NCBI GenBank assembly: GCA_041395565.1
Contig: JAWLAI010000003.1
Location: 124,001 to 188,000, forward strand
Origin: Pseudomonadota bacterium
GTDB taxonomy: Bacteria; Pseudomonadota; Gammaproteobacteria; UBA9214
Direction: 5' to 3'
DNA: 64,000 bases
Part shown: one piece after another, positions 56,264 through 63,718 of the stretch
Numbering within the stretch: the first letter of the stretch is position 1
Layout of the letters: every line of letters starts with the position of its first letter
Notes under the pieces: generated by a model
The model's database searches: none
The model's input: the letters and a program-made list of their open reading frames with translations, nothing else
Told to the model about the DNA's origin: nothing
Translations under genes and position numbers: made by a program

Positions 56264-56791
56264 ATGAGCAGGGCTGCGGCGCTAAAGGTCCTGCGCCTGG
56301 ATGGCGCCAGCCCGGAGTACGCGCGGCTGTGCCGGCTACTGGATGGCGGCGCTCGCACCGGGACGGTCGCCGGACTGGCAGAGCTGCTGGCACTGGCCAT
56401 GCCGGGCGATCTGTTGTTGCTGCAGCCGTGTCAACGCCAGGCGCGCCGGCTCTGCGTGCGTGTCCCTGACGGTCTGCGGCAGCTGCCGGTCGCGGAGGTG
56501 CGCTATTTCCAGGCCGAGGACAAGTACGTCTGGGCGCGTACCGCGCAGAACCGCCTGCTGATCCGTGCCGCCCTGGACTCGCTCGCGCGCGAGTATGCCG
56601 GTCATTTCGTGCGTATTCACCGCAACGCCCTGGTCGCCAGGCAGTATCTCACCGGCCTGGTTGCGGCGGGCCGTGGACCTTACCGCGCCAGCCTGGCCGG
56701 CATCGGCGAAACACTCCCGGTCAGCCGGCGCCGGCTGGCGGCTGTGCGCCGACTGGTGCGTGCGGGACAGGGTGCCTGTGATCTCCGGTGA
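56264..56791 (+). CDS. LytTR-domain protein with vestigial receiver (AlgR-like)
   Basis: This 175-residue protein ends with a LytTR DNA-binding domain (residues about 75-170: LPVAEVRYFQAEDKYVWART, FVRIHRNALVARQYL). The N-terminal 65 residues resemble the first half of a response-regulator receiver (KVLRLDGASPEYARLCRLLD ... ELLALAMPGDLLLLQP), but the acidic cluster and phospho-acceptor aspartate are missing and the second half is gone. It sits between argH and hemCD, where algZ-algR occur in relatives; no kinase gene is here. The ATG at 56264 is used; an in-frame ATG at 56219 also exists. Confidence 0.8.
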   Translation: MSRAAALKVLRLDGASPEYARLCRLLDGGARTGTVAGLAELLALAMPGDLLLLQPCQRQARRLCVRVPDGLRQLPVAEVRYFQAEDKYVWARTAQNRLLIRAALDSLAREYAGHFVRIHRNALVARQYLTGLVAAGRGPYRASLAGIGETLPVSRRRLAAVRRLVRAGQGACDLR

Positions 56792-56939
56792 TCACCTGGG
56801 AACCTTATGATTCATTGGATGTTTACGTTCGTTGCGCGCTGTGCGGCGGGCGCCAGCTGTCTGATTTCACGGCGGGGCTGGCTTGGTCGCCCTGCACGCG
56901 CACAGGCGCTGCAGGCACCCGCTACGCCTCCGGTTCAGC

Positions 56940-57467
56940 TCAGCGTACCGGTTCGCAGCCGGCGAAACGGACCGGGCTGCCCGGCTCGCGGACCTGCAAC
57001 AGCGCGGTGTCGATGCAGGCATCGAGGTAGCCGCCGAACAGCTCCGGGGTATTGATGCCCTTCATGCGTTCCGCCACCTCGTGCCCGCTGCCGTCGATGA
57101 AGACAAGGGTCGGGGTCACCCAGGCCCTGTAGCGGGCCGCGATCGCGCTGGCCTCGCGCCGGGTACCGTCGAAGTCGGTCACGTGCTGTCCGATATCCAG
57201 CAGCAGGCGCCGGATGATCACCTTGTCGTCATACTCCCCGCTGATCAGCATGGGCACGAGAAACTCGCGCTCCAGTTGCCGGCAATAGCTGCAGCTGACC
57301 GCGCTGAATTCCAGCAGGATCGGCACGCGGCGCGCCTGCGCCAGGCGGCCGTCGGCCTGCAGGTCGGTGCCGTAGGGTACATCCACCCCGGCCGCGGCCG
57401 GCGCGACGACGGTGAGCCAAGTTACTGCACTCGCCGCCACAAGCGGATAGAATAACTGTCTGAACAT
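56940..57467 (-). CDS. Periplasmic thioredoxin-like protein (CxxC)
   Basis: The 175-residue protein has a signal peptide (LVAASAVTWLTVVAPAAA) and a thioredoxin fold with the redox motif SCSYC (Cys59 and Cys62) and a cis-proline region WVTPTLVFIDGSG. It resembles SoxW/DsbE-like exported thioredoxins. Partner proteins are unknown. Its start is only 29 bases from the divergent hemC start, so the two promoters must overlap coding sequence or each other. Confidence 0.85.
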   Translation of the reverse strand: MFRQLFYPLVAASAVTWLTVVAPAAAGVDVPYGTDLQADGRLAQARRVPILLEFSAVSCSYCRQLEREFLVPMLISGEYDDKVIIRRLLLDIGQHVTDFDGTRREASAIAARYRAWVTPTLVFIDGSGHEVAERMKGINTPELFGGYLDACIDTALLQVREPGSPVRFAGCEPVR

Positions 57468-57496
57468 TCATCTATTTAGAGACCGGAGCAGGATCG

Positions 57497-58426
57497 ATGT
57501 CAACACAGCGGCTGCGCATCGCGACACGCAAGAGCCCCCTGGCGCTATGGCAGGCGGAACACGTGCGAGCGCGGTTGCAGGCACTGCATTCCGGGCTGGC
57601 GGTCGAGCTGGTGACCATGACCACCCAGGGGGACCGGGTGCTCGACAGCCCGCTGGCCAAAATCGGCGGCAAGGGCCTGTTTGTCAAAGAGCTCGAGCAG
57701 GGCATGCTGGACGGCGCGGCGGATATCGCGGTGCATTCGATGAAGGACGTGCCGGCCGAACTGCCGGCCGGCCTCGAGATCCGGGTCATCCTCGAGCGCG
57801 AGGACCCGCGCGATGCCTTCGTCTCCGGCCGTCATACGGGCATCACCGCACTGCCGCAGGGCGCGCGGGTCGGTACGTCCAGTCTGCGCCGCCAGTGCCA
57901 GCTGCGCGCGCTGCGCCCGGATCTGGAGATCCTCGATCTGCGCGGCAATGTCGGCACCCGGCTCGGCAGGCTCGATGCCGGCGAGTACGACGCCATCGTC
58001 CTGGCCTGCGCCGGGCTGCGGCGGCTGGGCCTCGAGGCGCGCATTACCAGCGCGATCCCGGACGAGCTGATGCTGCCCGCGATCGCCCAGGGTGTGATCG
58101 GTATCGAATGCCGCAGCAGCGACACGCGGGTACACGGGCTGATCGATGCCCTGAACCATCGCGAGACGTCGATCCGTACCCGTGCCGAGCGTGCCATGAA
58201 CGCACGCCTGGCCGGCGGCTGCCAGGCGCCGGTGGCCGGTTATTCCGAGATCATCGACGGCAACCTCGAGCTGCGCGGCCTGGTCGGCCGCCCCGACGGC
58301 AGCGACATCATCCGCGGCGCGATCACCGGGCCGCCGGAGGAGGCCGAGGCGCTGGGGCAGGAACTGGCGGAGGACCTGCTCGCACGCGGTGCCGATGCCA
58401 TCCTGCGGGAACTCCTGGGTGACTAG
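57497..58426 (+). CDS. hemC: Porphobilinogen deaminase (hydroxymethylbilane synthase)
   Basis: HemC joins four porphobilinogen units to the linear tetrapyrrole hydroxymethylbilane. The 309-residue protein has IATRKSPLALWQAEHV, KGLFVKELEQ, HSMKDVPAELP and the cofactor-attachment cysteine Cys242 in GGCQAPVAGY. A GGAG ribosome-binding site precedes the ATG. The next gene, hemD, follows after 44 bases. Confidence 0.97.
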   Translation: MSTQRLRIATRKSPLALWQAEHVRARLQALHSGLAVELVTMTTQGDRVLDSPLAKIGGKGLFVKELEQGMLDGAADIAVHSMKDVPAELPAGLEIRVILEREDPRDAFVSGRHTGITALPQGARVGTSSLRRQCQLRALRPDLEILDLRGNVGTRLGRLDAGEYDAIVLACAGLRRLGLEARITSAIPDELMLPAIAQGVIGIECRSSDTRVHGLIDALNHRETSIRTRAERAMNARLAGGCQAPVAGYSEIIDGNLELRGLVGRPDGSDIIRGAITGPPEEAEALGQELAEDLLARGADAILRELLGD

Positions 58427-58470
58427 CGGCAGCGGTATCCGCCACCCTGCCGGCAGGCGCTGAGCGGCGC

Positions 58471-59235
58471 ATGGACAGCACGCCGCGTATTCTCGTGACG
58501 CGTCCCGAGGGTCAGGCACAGGGCCTGTGCGCGCGCATCGGGGCGCTCGGCGGCGTGGCGGTCGAACTGCCCACCATCGAGATCCGGCCGCCGCAGGACA
58601 GCGGCCCGCTTGAGGCGCTGGTCACGCGGCTCGATGCCTACGACCTGGCCGTGTTCATCAGCGTCAATGCCGTGCACTACGGGCTCGATTTCATCCTGGC
58701 GCGGCGCGGCTGGCCGGACAGTGTGCAGATCGCCGCGGTCGGGTTGGCCTCGAATGCCGCACTGGCGCAATACGGCCTGCAGGCTGCGCTCGTACCCGAA
58801 CACGAGTACAGCAGCGAGGGGTTGCTGGCGCTGCGGGAACTGGCTGACATGCGCGGCCGGCGCGTCGTGATACTGCGCGGCAACGGCGGGCGCGACACGC
58901 TGTACGAAACCCTCCGGGCGCGCGGCGCGGCGGTGGAGTACGTCGAGGTCTACCGCCGCGCGCGGCCGGAGGCCGACCCGCAGGCGCTGCAGACCCTGCT
59001 CGCGCCGGGTTTCCTGGCGGCCATTACCGTGACCAGCAACGAGTCCCTGCAGAACCTGTTCGACATGGCGGGTGCGGCAGGCCAGCCACGGCTGCGCGAG
59101 ATCCCGCTGGTGGTCGCCAGCCCGCGCCAGGCGGCGCTGGCCGCGCGACTCGGCTTCCGCCAGGGCGCGGTGATCGCCGGGCATGCCAGCGACGAGGCCA
59201 TGCTGGCCGGCATCGTGCAGCTACTGGCGTTCTGA
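58471..59235 (+). CDS. hemD: Uroporphyrinogen-III synthase
   Basis: HemD closes and isomerises hydroxymethylbilane to uroporphyrinogen III. The 254-residue two-domain protein has low sequence conservation, as the family always does, but RILVTRPEGQAQGL, the FISVNAVHYGL segment, YRRARPEADP and TVTSNESLQNLFDM are recognisable. Context after hemC makes the call secure. HemX and HemY, often next, are absent. Confidence 0.93.
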   Translation: MDSTPRILVTRPEGQAQGLCARIGALGGVAVELPTIEIRPPQDSGPLEALVTRLDAYDLAVFISVNAVHYGLDFILARRGWPDSVQIAAVGLASNAALAQYGLQAALVPEHEYSSEGLLALRELADMRGRRVVILRGNGGRDTLYETLRARGAAVEYVEVYRRARPEADPQALQTLLAPGFLAAITVTSNESLQNLFDMAGAAGQPRLREIPLVVASPRQAALAARLGFRQGAVIAGHASDEAMLAGIVQLLAF

Positions 59236-59324
59236 AAGGCGCTTCCTGCACCGGTTCGCGGCAGGACGCGGCTCCGCACGCGGGCGGGCATGCGCGTTGG
59301 CGGCGCCTGGGCCGCATGCATCGC

Positions 59325-59347
59325 AAAAAAAGCGGCCCGCAGGCCGC
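59325..59347 (-). terminator. Rho-independent terminator of the PhoX-like gene
   Basis: On the minus strand a perfect 6-bp stem (GCGGCC / GGCCGC) with a 4-base loop runs into seven T residues. It lies 47 bases after the stop of the phosphatase gene. Confidence 0.88.
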
Positions 59348-59393
59348 CTGAGGCAGAATGTTGTTGTATGCGGTTTTCGTTATCGCTCCGTCG

Positions 59394-60704
59394 CTACCTG
59401 TGTCCGCGAGCACGCGTGATGGCCCAGGTCGCATCGCCGTCATCCGCAACGGAATGCTGCACGTTGACGAAGAGGGTGCCGGGGTCGAACGGGCTGAAGT
59501 AGATGCCGGTGCCCTCGGCTTCCGGGTCGGTCAGTGAGGCGAACAGGTCGACTCGCTTCGACGCGCCATAGGCGTCGGTCCGGCTGCTGGCGAACCAGAT
59601 GTCCGACGGCACGTTGTCCTCGACCATGACCAGGTCGCCGTTCGGGGCCTCGGCCAGGTTGTCCACGCTGTCGAAACCGGTCTGGAAGTCCGCGTCACCC
59701 GGACGACCGATCTCGACCGGTACGTTCACGCCCGGCTTGACGAAGTTGGCGACGGCCAGCGTCTGCAGGTCGATGGCGAGCACCCGGGCGTCGTACAGCT
59801 CGCCCGTGAAGGCCAGTGTGCCGCTGGCATTGGTCTGCGCATCGCGCGGCCCTTCGGTCACGGCGACGTACAGGGTATTGCCGATCACCTCGATATCCTC
59901 CGGGCGCTGGTAGCTCTGGCCACCGGCGGCGGTACCGGCCGCGCGCGCGGTCAGCGGATCGATCGGGCCGACCCAGGCGCCCTGACCGGTGCCGTCGAAA
60001 CCATCCACGGCCAATGCGTACAGGCTGCCGGCAGACAGGTCGCCGTAGCTGTCCGGTACGAACCGGTAGATGCCGCCGCCGCAGGGCACGACACCGCTGC
60101 AGCCCTGGCTGCGACCGCGGTGCTCATCGACGACATAGACGTTGCCATCGCGGTCGACATCGATGCCCTCGTGGGCGATGCGGCCGACCGCGGGGCGGTC
60201 GACGACCTCGCGCGCCGACACGAGGTCGTCGTTGAGGAAGATCTCGAACAGGCGGCCACCCTCGACCTCCTCGGCGACCAGCAGCGTGCCCCAGGGTGTC
60301 CAGCGGATGCCGTCGATTGCATTCCAGGTACTGTCCTGCCACAGCAGCTTCGCCTTGCCGGTCTTCAGGTCCACCACCGACACCGAGCCGCCTTCCGGCT
60401 GGTCACGCACCTCATGCGTGGTGTACAGGTGCCGGCCGGCCTGCTTGCCGGTCTCGTTGACAGTATTCATGTCGTGCCAGTCGTCGCGACCGCCGTCATA
60501 GATGTTCAGGCTGTTCTCGTCGGCGACCACGTACTGGCTAAAGCCCTGCGGCACCTTCCAGGGCGCGGTCGCGTTCCAGTCTGCCGAGTTCGCGGAGGCA
60601 GCGATCGGCTTGAAGTTGAATCCGCGGTTGCCATCGGCAATGGCGATGCCGGAAGTCAGGAGTGCGGCCGCGATGGCGGTGGCGAGGTGATTGGGTTTGA
60701 GCAT
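59394..60704 (-). CDS. PhoX-like (DUF839) secreted phosphatase
   Basis: The 436-residue protein has a signal peptide (LATAIAAALLTSGIAIA) and a beta-propeller with PhoX/DUF839 features: NTVNETGKQAGRHLYTTHEVRD, GKAKLLWQDSTWNAIDGIRW, YVVDEHRGRSQGCSGVVPCGGG, SYQRPEDIEVIGNTLYVAVTEG. PhoX enzymes are calcium- and iron-dependent alkaline phosphatases exported by Tat; here the leader lacks a clear twin arginine and the protein is shorter than classic PhoX. A Pho box upstream supports a role in phosphate scavenging. The ATG at 60704 starts the signal peptide. Confidence 0.8.
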   Translation of the reverse strand: MLKPNHLATAIAAALLTSGIAIADGNRGFNFKPIAASANSADWNATAPWKVPQGFSQYVVADENSLNIYDGGRDDWHDMNTVNETGKQAGRHLYTTHEVRDQPEGGSVSVVDLKTGKAKLLWQDSTWNAIDGIRWTPWGTLLVAEEVEGGRLFEIFLNDDLVSAREVVDRPAVGRIAHEGIDVDRDGNVYVVDEHRGRSQGCSGVVPCGGGIYRFVPDSYGDLSAGSLYALAVDGFDGTGQGAWVGPIDPLTARAAGTAAGGQSYQRPEDIEVIGNTLYVAVTEGPRDAQTNASGTLAFTGELYDARVLAIDLQTLAVANFVKPGVNVPVEIGRPGDADFQTGFDSVDNLAEAPNGDLVMVEDNVPSDIWFASSRTDAYGASKRVDLFASLTDPEAEGTGIYFSPFDPGTLFVNVQHSVADDGDATWAITRARGHR

Positions 60705-60830
60705 GGGTATCAGTCCTCGTGCTTGCGTCGTGAATGAGCGATGCGGTACCGGCGGCAGCAGCGGACTGCGCGTGGTCACGCGATCTGCGATTGGTCGGGC
60801 AGGACTGTAGAGGCAGGGTGTTATGATTTT

Positions 60831-60848
60831 CTGACTTCGGTGTGACAG
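60831..60848 (-). promoter_or_regulatory. Candidate Pho box upstream of the PhoX-like gene
   Basis: On the minus strand CTGTCAC-ACCG-AAGTCAG gives two PhoB half-sites in direct repeat with a 4-base spacer; the first is perfect and the second keeps GTCA. It is followed by an AT-rich TCATAACAC that could be a -10 region, and lies 127 bases before the gene. Confidence 0.65.
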
Positions 60849-60934
60849 ATTTGTTAAGGCTGCGCGGCTGTTCGGCCATCTGCGCAGGTGCAGCCTGATA
60901 CTCCCGGCAACCGCCGATCCGTTTGCCGGTGTGT

Positions 60935-60970
60935 GCCGCCGTGCGCTGACGCGCGCGGATGCGCGGCGGC
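60935..60970 (-). terminator. GC-rich hairpin after the WWQW-family gene
   Basis: GCCGCCGTGCG and TGCGCGGCGGC form an 11-bp stem with two wobbles, starting 6 bases past the stop. There is no T run, so it is only a probable transcript end or stability element. Confidence 0.4.
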
Positions 60971-60975
60971 GATCG

Positions 60976-61659
60976 CTACAGTGCCTTGACCTCGATGCGG
61001 TACTCGATGTCCTGGAGCATGCTGCCGTAGGCACCGCCCGGTCGGTGGTACTCCGCCCGGAAGGCGATGCGGTGACTGCCGGGCCTCAGCGGCTTGAGCA
61101 TGACCCAGTAGCCGTCGGTTGCCGCCGGGTAGACCGTGGCGGGGTTGTAGCTGCCCGGCATCCTGGCGATCAGGTCGAAGCAGGACTCCGAAGCCGTCCT
61201 GAAAAAGACCGGGTTGACGTATTCGTGGTCATCCACGACCACCTTGAAACTGCGCAGGTACTGGTTGTTGAGCGCTGCGGATGCCTTCGCCTCTGCGCAG
61301 GTGAGTTCGGAGTCCGCGTTGCCCGGATAGTAGAGCATGTTGATCACGGGGAAGAACACATGCACGCCCGCCGGGATGGTGCAGCTGCGCCTGATTTTGG
61401 AGGATCCATAGCCGCCGGCGAGGAACCATACCGGTCCTGCCTGGTTGACGCCGCACCTGGCGCCGGTCCTGTCCTTGACGGGGCTCTCGCTGTCCGGCAT
61501 GGACACTGTCCACTGCCACCAGGCGTTCGCATAGTCTGCCAGCGATTTGGCGAGCACAGGTTCATCCTGCACGATGCCGTCATCGGCCGGCGCCCGCGCG
61601 ACCGTCAGCGCCAGCGCCAGGAGCAGGATGCGGGCGGGAGTCAATGGACCTCGTTGCAT
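60976..61659 (-). CDS. Secreted protein of a WWQW family, function unknown
   Basis: The 227-residue protein starts with a signal peptide (ILLLALALTVARAPADD). Its core, YANAWWQWTVSMPDSESPVKDRTGARC ... GPVWFLAGGYGSSKIRRSCTIPAGVHVFFPVIN, matches a recurrent family of exported proteobacterial proteins of unknown role. Several cysteines suggest disulfides. The C-terminus is mostly beta (GYWVMLKPLRPGSHRIAFRAEYH). The ATG at 61659 is preferred over 61719 because it gives a compact signal peptide. No close partner is evident. Confidence 0.75.
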   Translation of the reverse strand: MQRGPLTPARILLLALALTVARAPADDGIVQDEPVLAKSLADYANAWWQWTVSMPDSESPVKDRTGARCGVNQAGPVWFLAGGYGSSKIRRSCTIPAGVHVFFPVINMLYYPGNADSELTCAEAKASAALNNQYLRSFKVVVDDHEYVNPVFFRTASESCFDLIARMPGSYNPATVYPAATDGYWVMLKPLRPGSHRIAFRAEYHRPGGAYGSMLQDIEYRIEVKAL

Positions 61660-61730
61660 GCGGGCGGTTCCTGTTGCAGGTGCATGCCCGAGACAGGGCG
61701 GCAGCGCGGGATTATGCAATAGGGTCTGGG

Positions 61731-61877
61731 ACCTATCTCAAAATTGGAAGATCCTTCGGCGGCCAAGTTTTTCGTCATTCCGGCGCAGGCCGGAATCCAG
61801 TGTTTCGCGGGCTTTCTGGATGCCCGCCTGCGCGGGCATGACGATGTAAGAATACTTGTACCAATTTTGAGACAGGT
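61731..61877. repeat. 147-bp inverted-repeat element (MITE-like) with cloverleaf core
   Basis: Terminal inverted repeats of 17 bp, ACCTATCTCAAAATTGG and its complement with one mismatch, bound the element. The core (61773-61843) has an outer stem CGTCA/TGACG and three inner hairpins: TTCCGGC/GCCGGAA, TCCAG/CTGGA and TGCCCGC/GCGGGCA. This core resembles a dispersed palindromic repeat known from many proteobacterial genomes. It abuts the stop codon of the Nudix gene and has no open reading frame. Confidence 0.85.
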
Positions 61878-61878
61878 T

Positions 61879-62328
61879 CTAGTCAATGTTCAGATAAGCC
61901 AGCGTGTTCGGGTGTGCGTCCGGCATGAGCGGTTCCGTCAGCCAGGTCCAGGCGGAGTGCTGGTCGGCCGGCAGTTCGGACAGGTCGAAGGGACGCTGCG
62001 CGACGTAGGCCAGTACGACGTAATGCGTGGTCACGCCCGCAACCTCCGCGAAGTTGGTGTCGTAGAAATGTTCGTACACGCCGGCAAAGCGCACATCGCT
62101 CATGCCGAGGGCGCTGCCGAGTTCGTCCGCCGAGATGCGTGCCAGCGCCTGTGCCAGCGTTTCATTCTTGCGGATGCTTCCGCCCGGCACGAACCAGGTG
62201 CCCCGCGCCGGCTCGTTCACGCGCCGGCCGACCAGGATGCGCCCGGCGCGGTCGTGGACGATGAGATCGATGGACACCAGCGGCGTGTTGCGCACGACCT
62301 CCAGGAAGGCTTCCTTGCTGCGCTTCAT
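61879..62328 (-). CDS. Nudix hydrolase, GDP-mannose mannosyl hydrolase type
   Basis: The 149-residue protein resembles Gmm/NudD, which hydrolyses GDP-mannose to GDP and mannose. Its Nudix box GGSIRKNETLAQALARISADELG has the altered form typical of Gmm, lacking the standard REUXEE glutamates. The N-terminus FLEVVRNTPLVSIDLIVHD and WFVPGG are characteristic. The ATG at 62328 fits the family. No nucleotide-sugar genes adjoin it. Its stop codon borders the repeat element. Confidence 0.87.
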   Translation of the reverse strand: MKRSKEAFLEVVRNTPLVSIDLIVHDRAGRILVGRRVNEPARGTWFVPGGSIRKNETLAQALARISADELGSALGMSDVRFAGVYEHFYDTNFAEVAGVTTHYVVLAYVAQRPFDLSELPADQHSAWTWLTEPLMPDAHPNTLAYLNID

Positions 62329-62344
62329 GTGTGGGTCACCTGAC

Positions 62345-62764
62345 TTATTCCTTCGGCGTGATGGCGGGAGGGGCACGGTCGCTGGCCGCGGTGGCGGATG
62401 CCTCCAGGTCTTCATAGATCGCGGTGCTGAAGCGGGGTGTGCAGATGGCCAGGAACACGAGGTCGTCCGCGCCGGTATTGGCAATGCGCTGCCGGCACAG
62501 TGGCGGAATCAGCACGACGTCGCCAGGGCCGACCGCACGCGGCGCCAGTGCGCCGATCTCGACAAGACCCGTGCCGCTGAGGATGCAGTAGCGCTCGGTG
62601 GTGTCGCGCAGCCGGTGCCAGCGCGTCGTGACACCGGGCTGCACCCGGGCGCGCGCGATGGACAGCAGCGGGTCTGCGTCACTGTTGGACAGCTCGGTGA
62701 TATAACACTGTTCGTCGGTGAGGAACTCGGTGGCCGGGTCATGTTTTCTGATCGAGGCTTGCAT
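62345..62764 (-). CDS. Cupin-domain protein
   Basis: The 139-residue protein has a single cupin barrel: motif 1 around VQPGVTTRWHRLRDTTERYCILSG and motif 2 around GPGDVVLIPPLCRQRIANTG. Motif 1 keeps one His and a Glu; the motif 2 histidine is replaced by Arg, so metal binding may differ. It lies 16 bases upstream of the Nudix gene on the same strand, suggesting co-transcription. Small cupins of this type are often sugar isomerase-like or regulatory; no specific role is assigned. Confidence 0.82.
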   Translation of the reverse strand: MQASIRKHDPATEFLTDEQCYITELSNSDADPLLSIARARVQPGVTTRWHRLRDTTERYCILSGTGLVEIGALAPRAVGPGDVVLIPPLCRQRIANTGADDLVFLAICTPRFSTAIYEDLEASATAASDRAPPAITPKE

Positions 62765-63072
62765 CGGTCATCCTGTTGGTCAAGTGTCCGGGCCGACAGC
62801 TTCCGCAAACGGTCCTGCGGTGGCAACCTGTCCGCGGCGGGCATGCTGTGCTGGCGGGAGGGCATGAGAGCGACGGCGAGTCAGTTCCGTTGCGGCGATA
62901 CAGCTATAAATACAGAGTTTGTGCAGCGCGTCAACCGGAACGATCCCGGGCCGCCGCTCCCCGGCGCGAGTCGCGCAATGTGCGCATGCATCGGGCTGTC
63001 GCTGCTGGTCGTGGCTGAAGGCACCGATGCACATGTTCAAAACGGCCACACACCAGTAACGACAGCAGGCAC
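62765..63072. other. Gap between the HNH-like gene and the cupin gene
   Basis: This 308-base stretch shows no convincing gene. A short AT-rich patch at 62898-62915 contains a direct repeat ATACAG-CTATAA-ATACAG, which could overlap a cupin promoter on the minus strand. I see no terminator with a T run. Confidence 0.45.
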
Positions 63073-63579
63073 TCAGAGGGCATAGGACACGCTGTCATCG
63101 GTGATGACGATGCTGCCCGTGTCCACGAGTCGCTGTACCAATGCCTTCAGTTCGGATTCCGGCAGCCCGGTGGGAAACAGCGCGGCAATGGTCGTCTTCA
63201 GCGTTTCGACGCGGCGCGGTCTTGAGTGGCCCCGCAGCCTGAGGTTGGCGATGACCATGCCCAGCCTTTCCTCCATGCTGTGGGATTTTTTCGGTACCGT
63301 CGCTGTTGTCCCGGCCACTTTCCTGCCGGCGCCGTTGGGGCATTTGAACCGACCTTGCTGGTTCATGACCACCCTGACCTTTTCCTTCAGCGACATGCTG
63401 CCGAGCAGGGCGTTAACGGCCTTGCAACAAACCACACAGTTTCCGTCGCTGTTGCTGCCGCCCTTCGCGCTCGCCACCAGGTGCTCGACGCTCGCATCGC
63501 TCTGCGCCAACACGCTGTCGCAGAAGAAGCAACGCCCGCCCTGCGCGAACAGCAACCTGTCGATTTGTTTCGTTGGCAT
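63073..63579 (-). CDS. HNH-endonuclease-like protein, degenerate zinc site
   Basis: The 168-residue protein has an N-terminal HNH-like motif: CFFC (Cys17, Cys20), VEHL (His33), a Gly/Ser loop and NCVVCCKAVN (Asn47 to Asn56). Canonical HNH proteins carry C-x2-C before the last Asn; here the second cysteine of that pair is Val, with extra cysteines just before, so metal binding may be altered. The C-terminal half is helical with a winged-helix-like end (ALFPTGLPESELKALVQRLVDTGSIVI). Function could be nuclease or regulatory. The ATG at 63579 is preferred over 63594. Confidence 0.7.
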   Translation of the reverse strand: MPTKQIDRLLFAQGGRCFFCDSVLAQSDASVEHLVASAKGGSNSDGNCVVCCKAVNALLGSMSLKEKVRVVMNQQGRFKCPNGAGRKVAGTTATVPKKSHSMEERLGMVIANLRLRGHSRPRRVETLKTTIAALFPTGLPESELKALVQRLVDTGSIVITDDSVSYAL

Positions 63580-63622
63580 GGGAAATCCCTCCAATCCGGC
63601 TGCGATCCATAGCGCCTCAAGG

Positions 63623-63656
63623 CCGCTATCGGCCGCGCTTGCGGCCGCATTAGCGG
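63623..63656. repeat. Strong GC hairpin between DUF2130 and HNH-like genes
   Basis: A perfect 7-bp inner stem CGGCCGC / GCGGCCG with a 4-base loop is nested in an outer 6-bp stem CCGCTA / TAGCGG. There is no T run. It may mark the DUF2130 transcript end. Confidence 0.55.
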
Positions 63657-63718
63657 ATCACGCGCGGGAATTGCCCTGTGCCGTGCTGACGGTGAGATGA
63701 GCCGATGCAGCCGTTGCT

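Noticed and set aside
62898..62915. Possible LexA box (ATACAG-CTATAA-ATACAG)
   Set aside because: The arms are direct repeats; the LexA site needs the inverted form CTGT-N8-ACAG.
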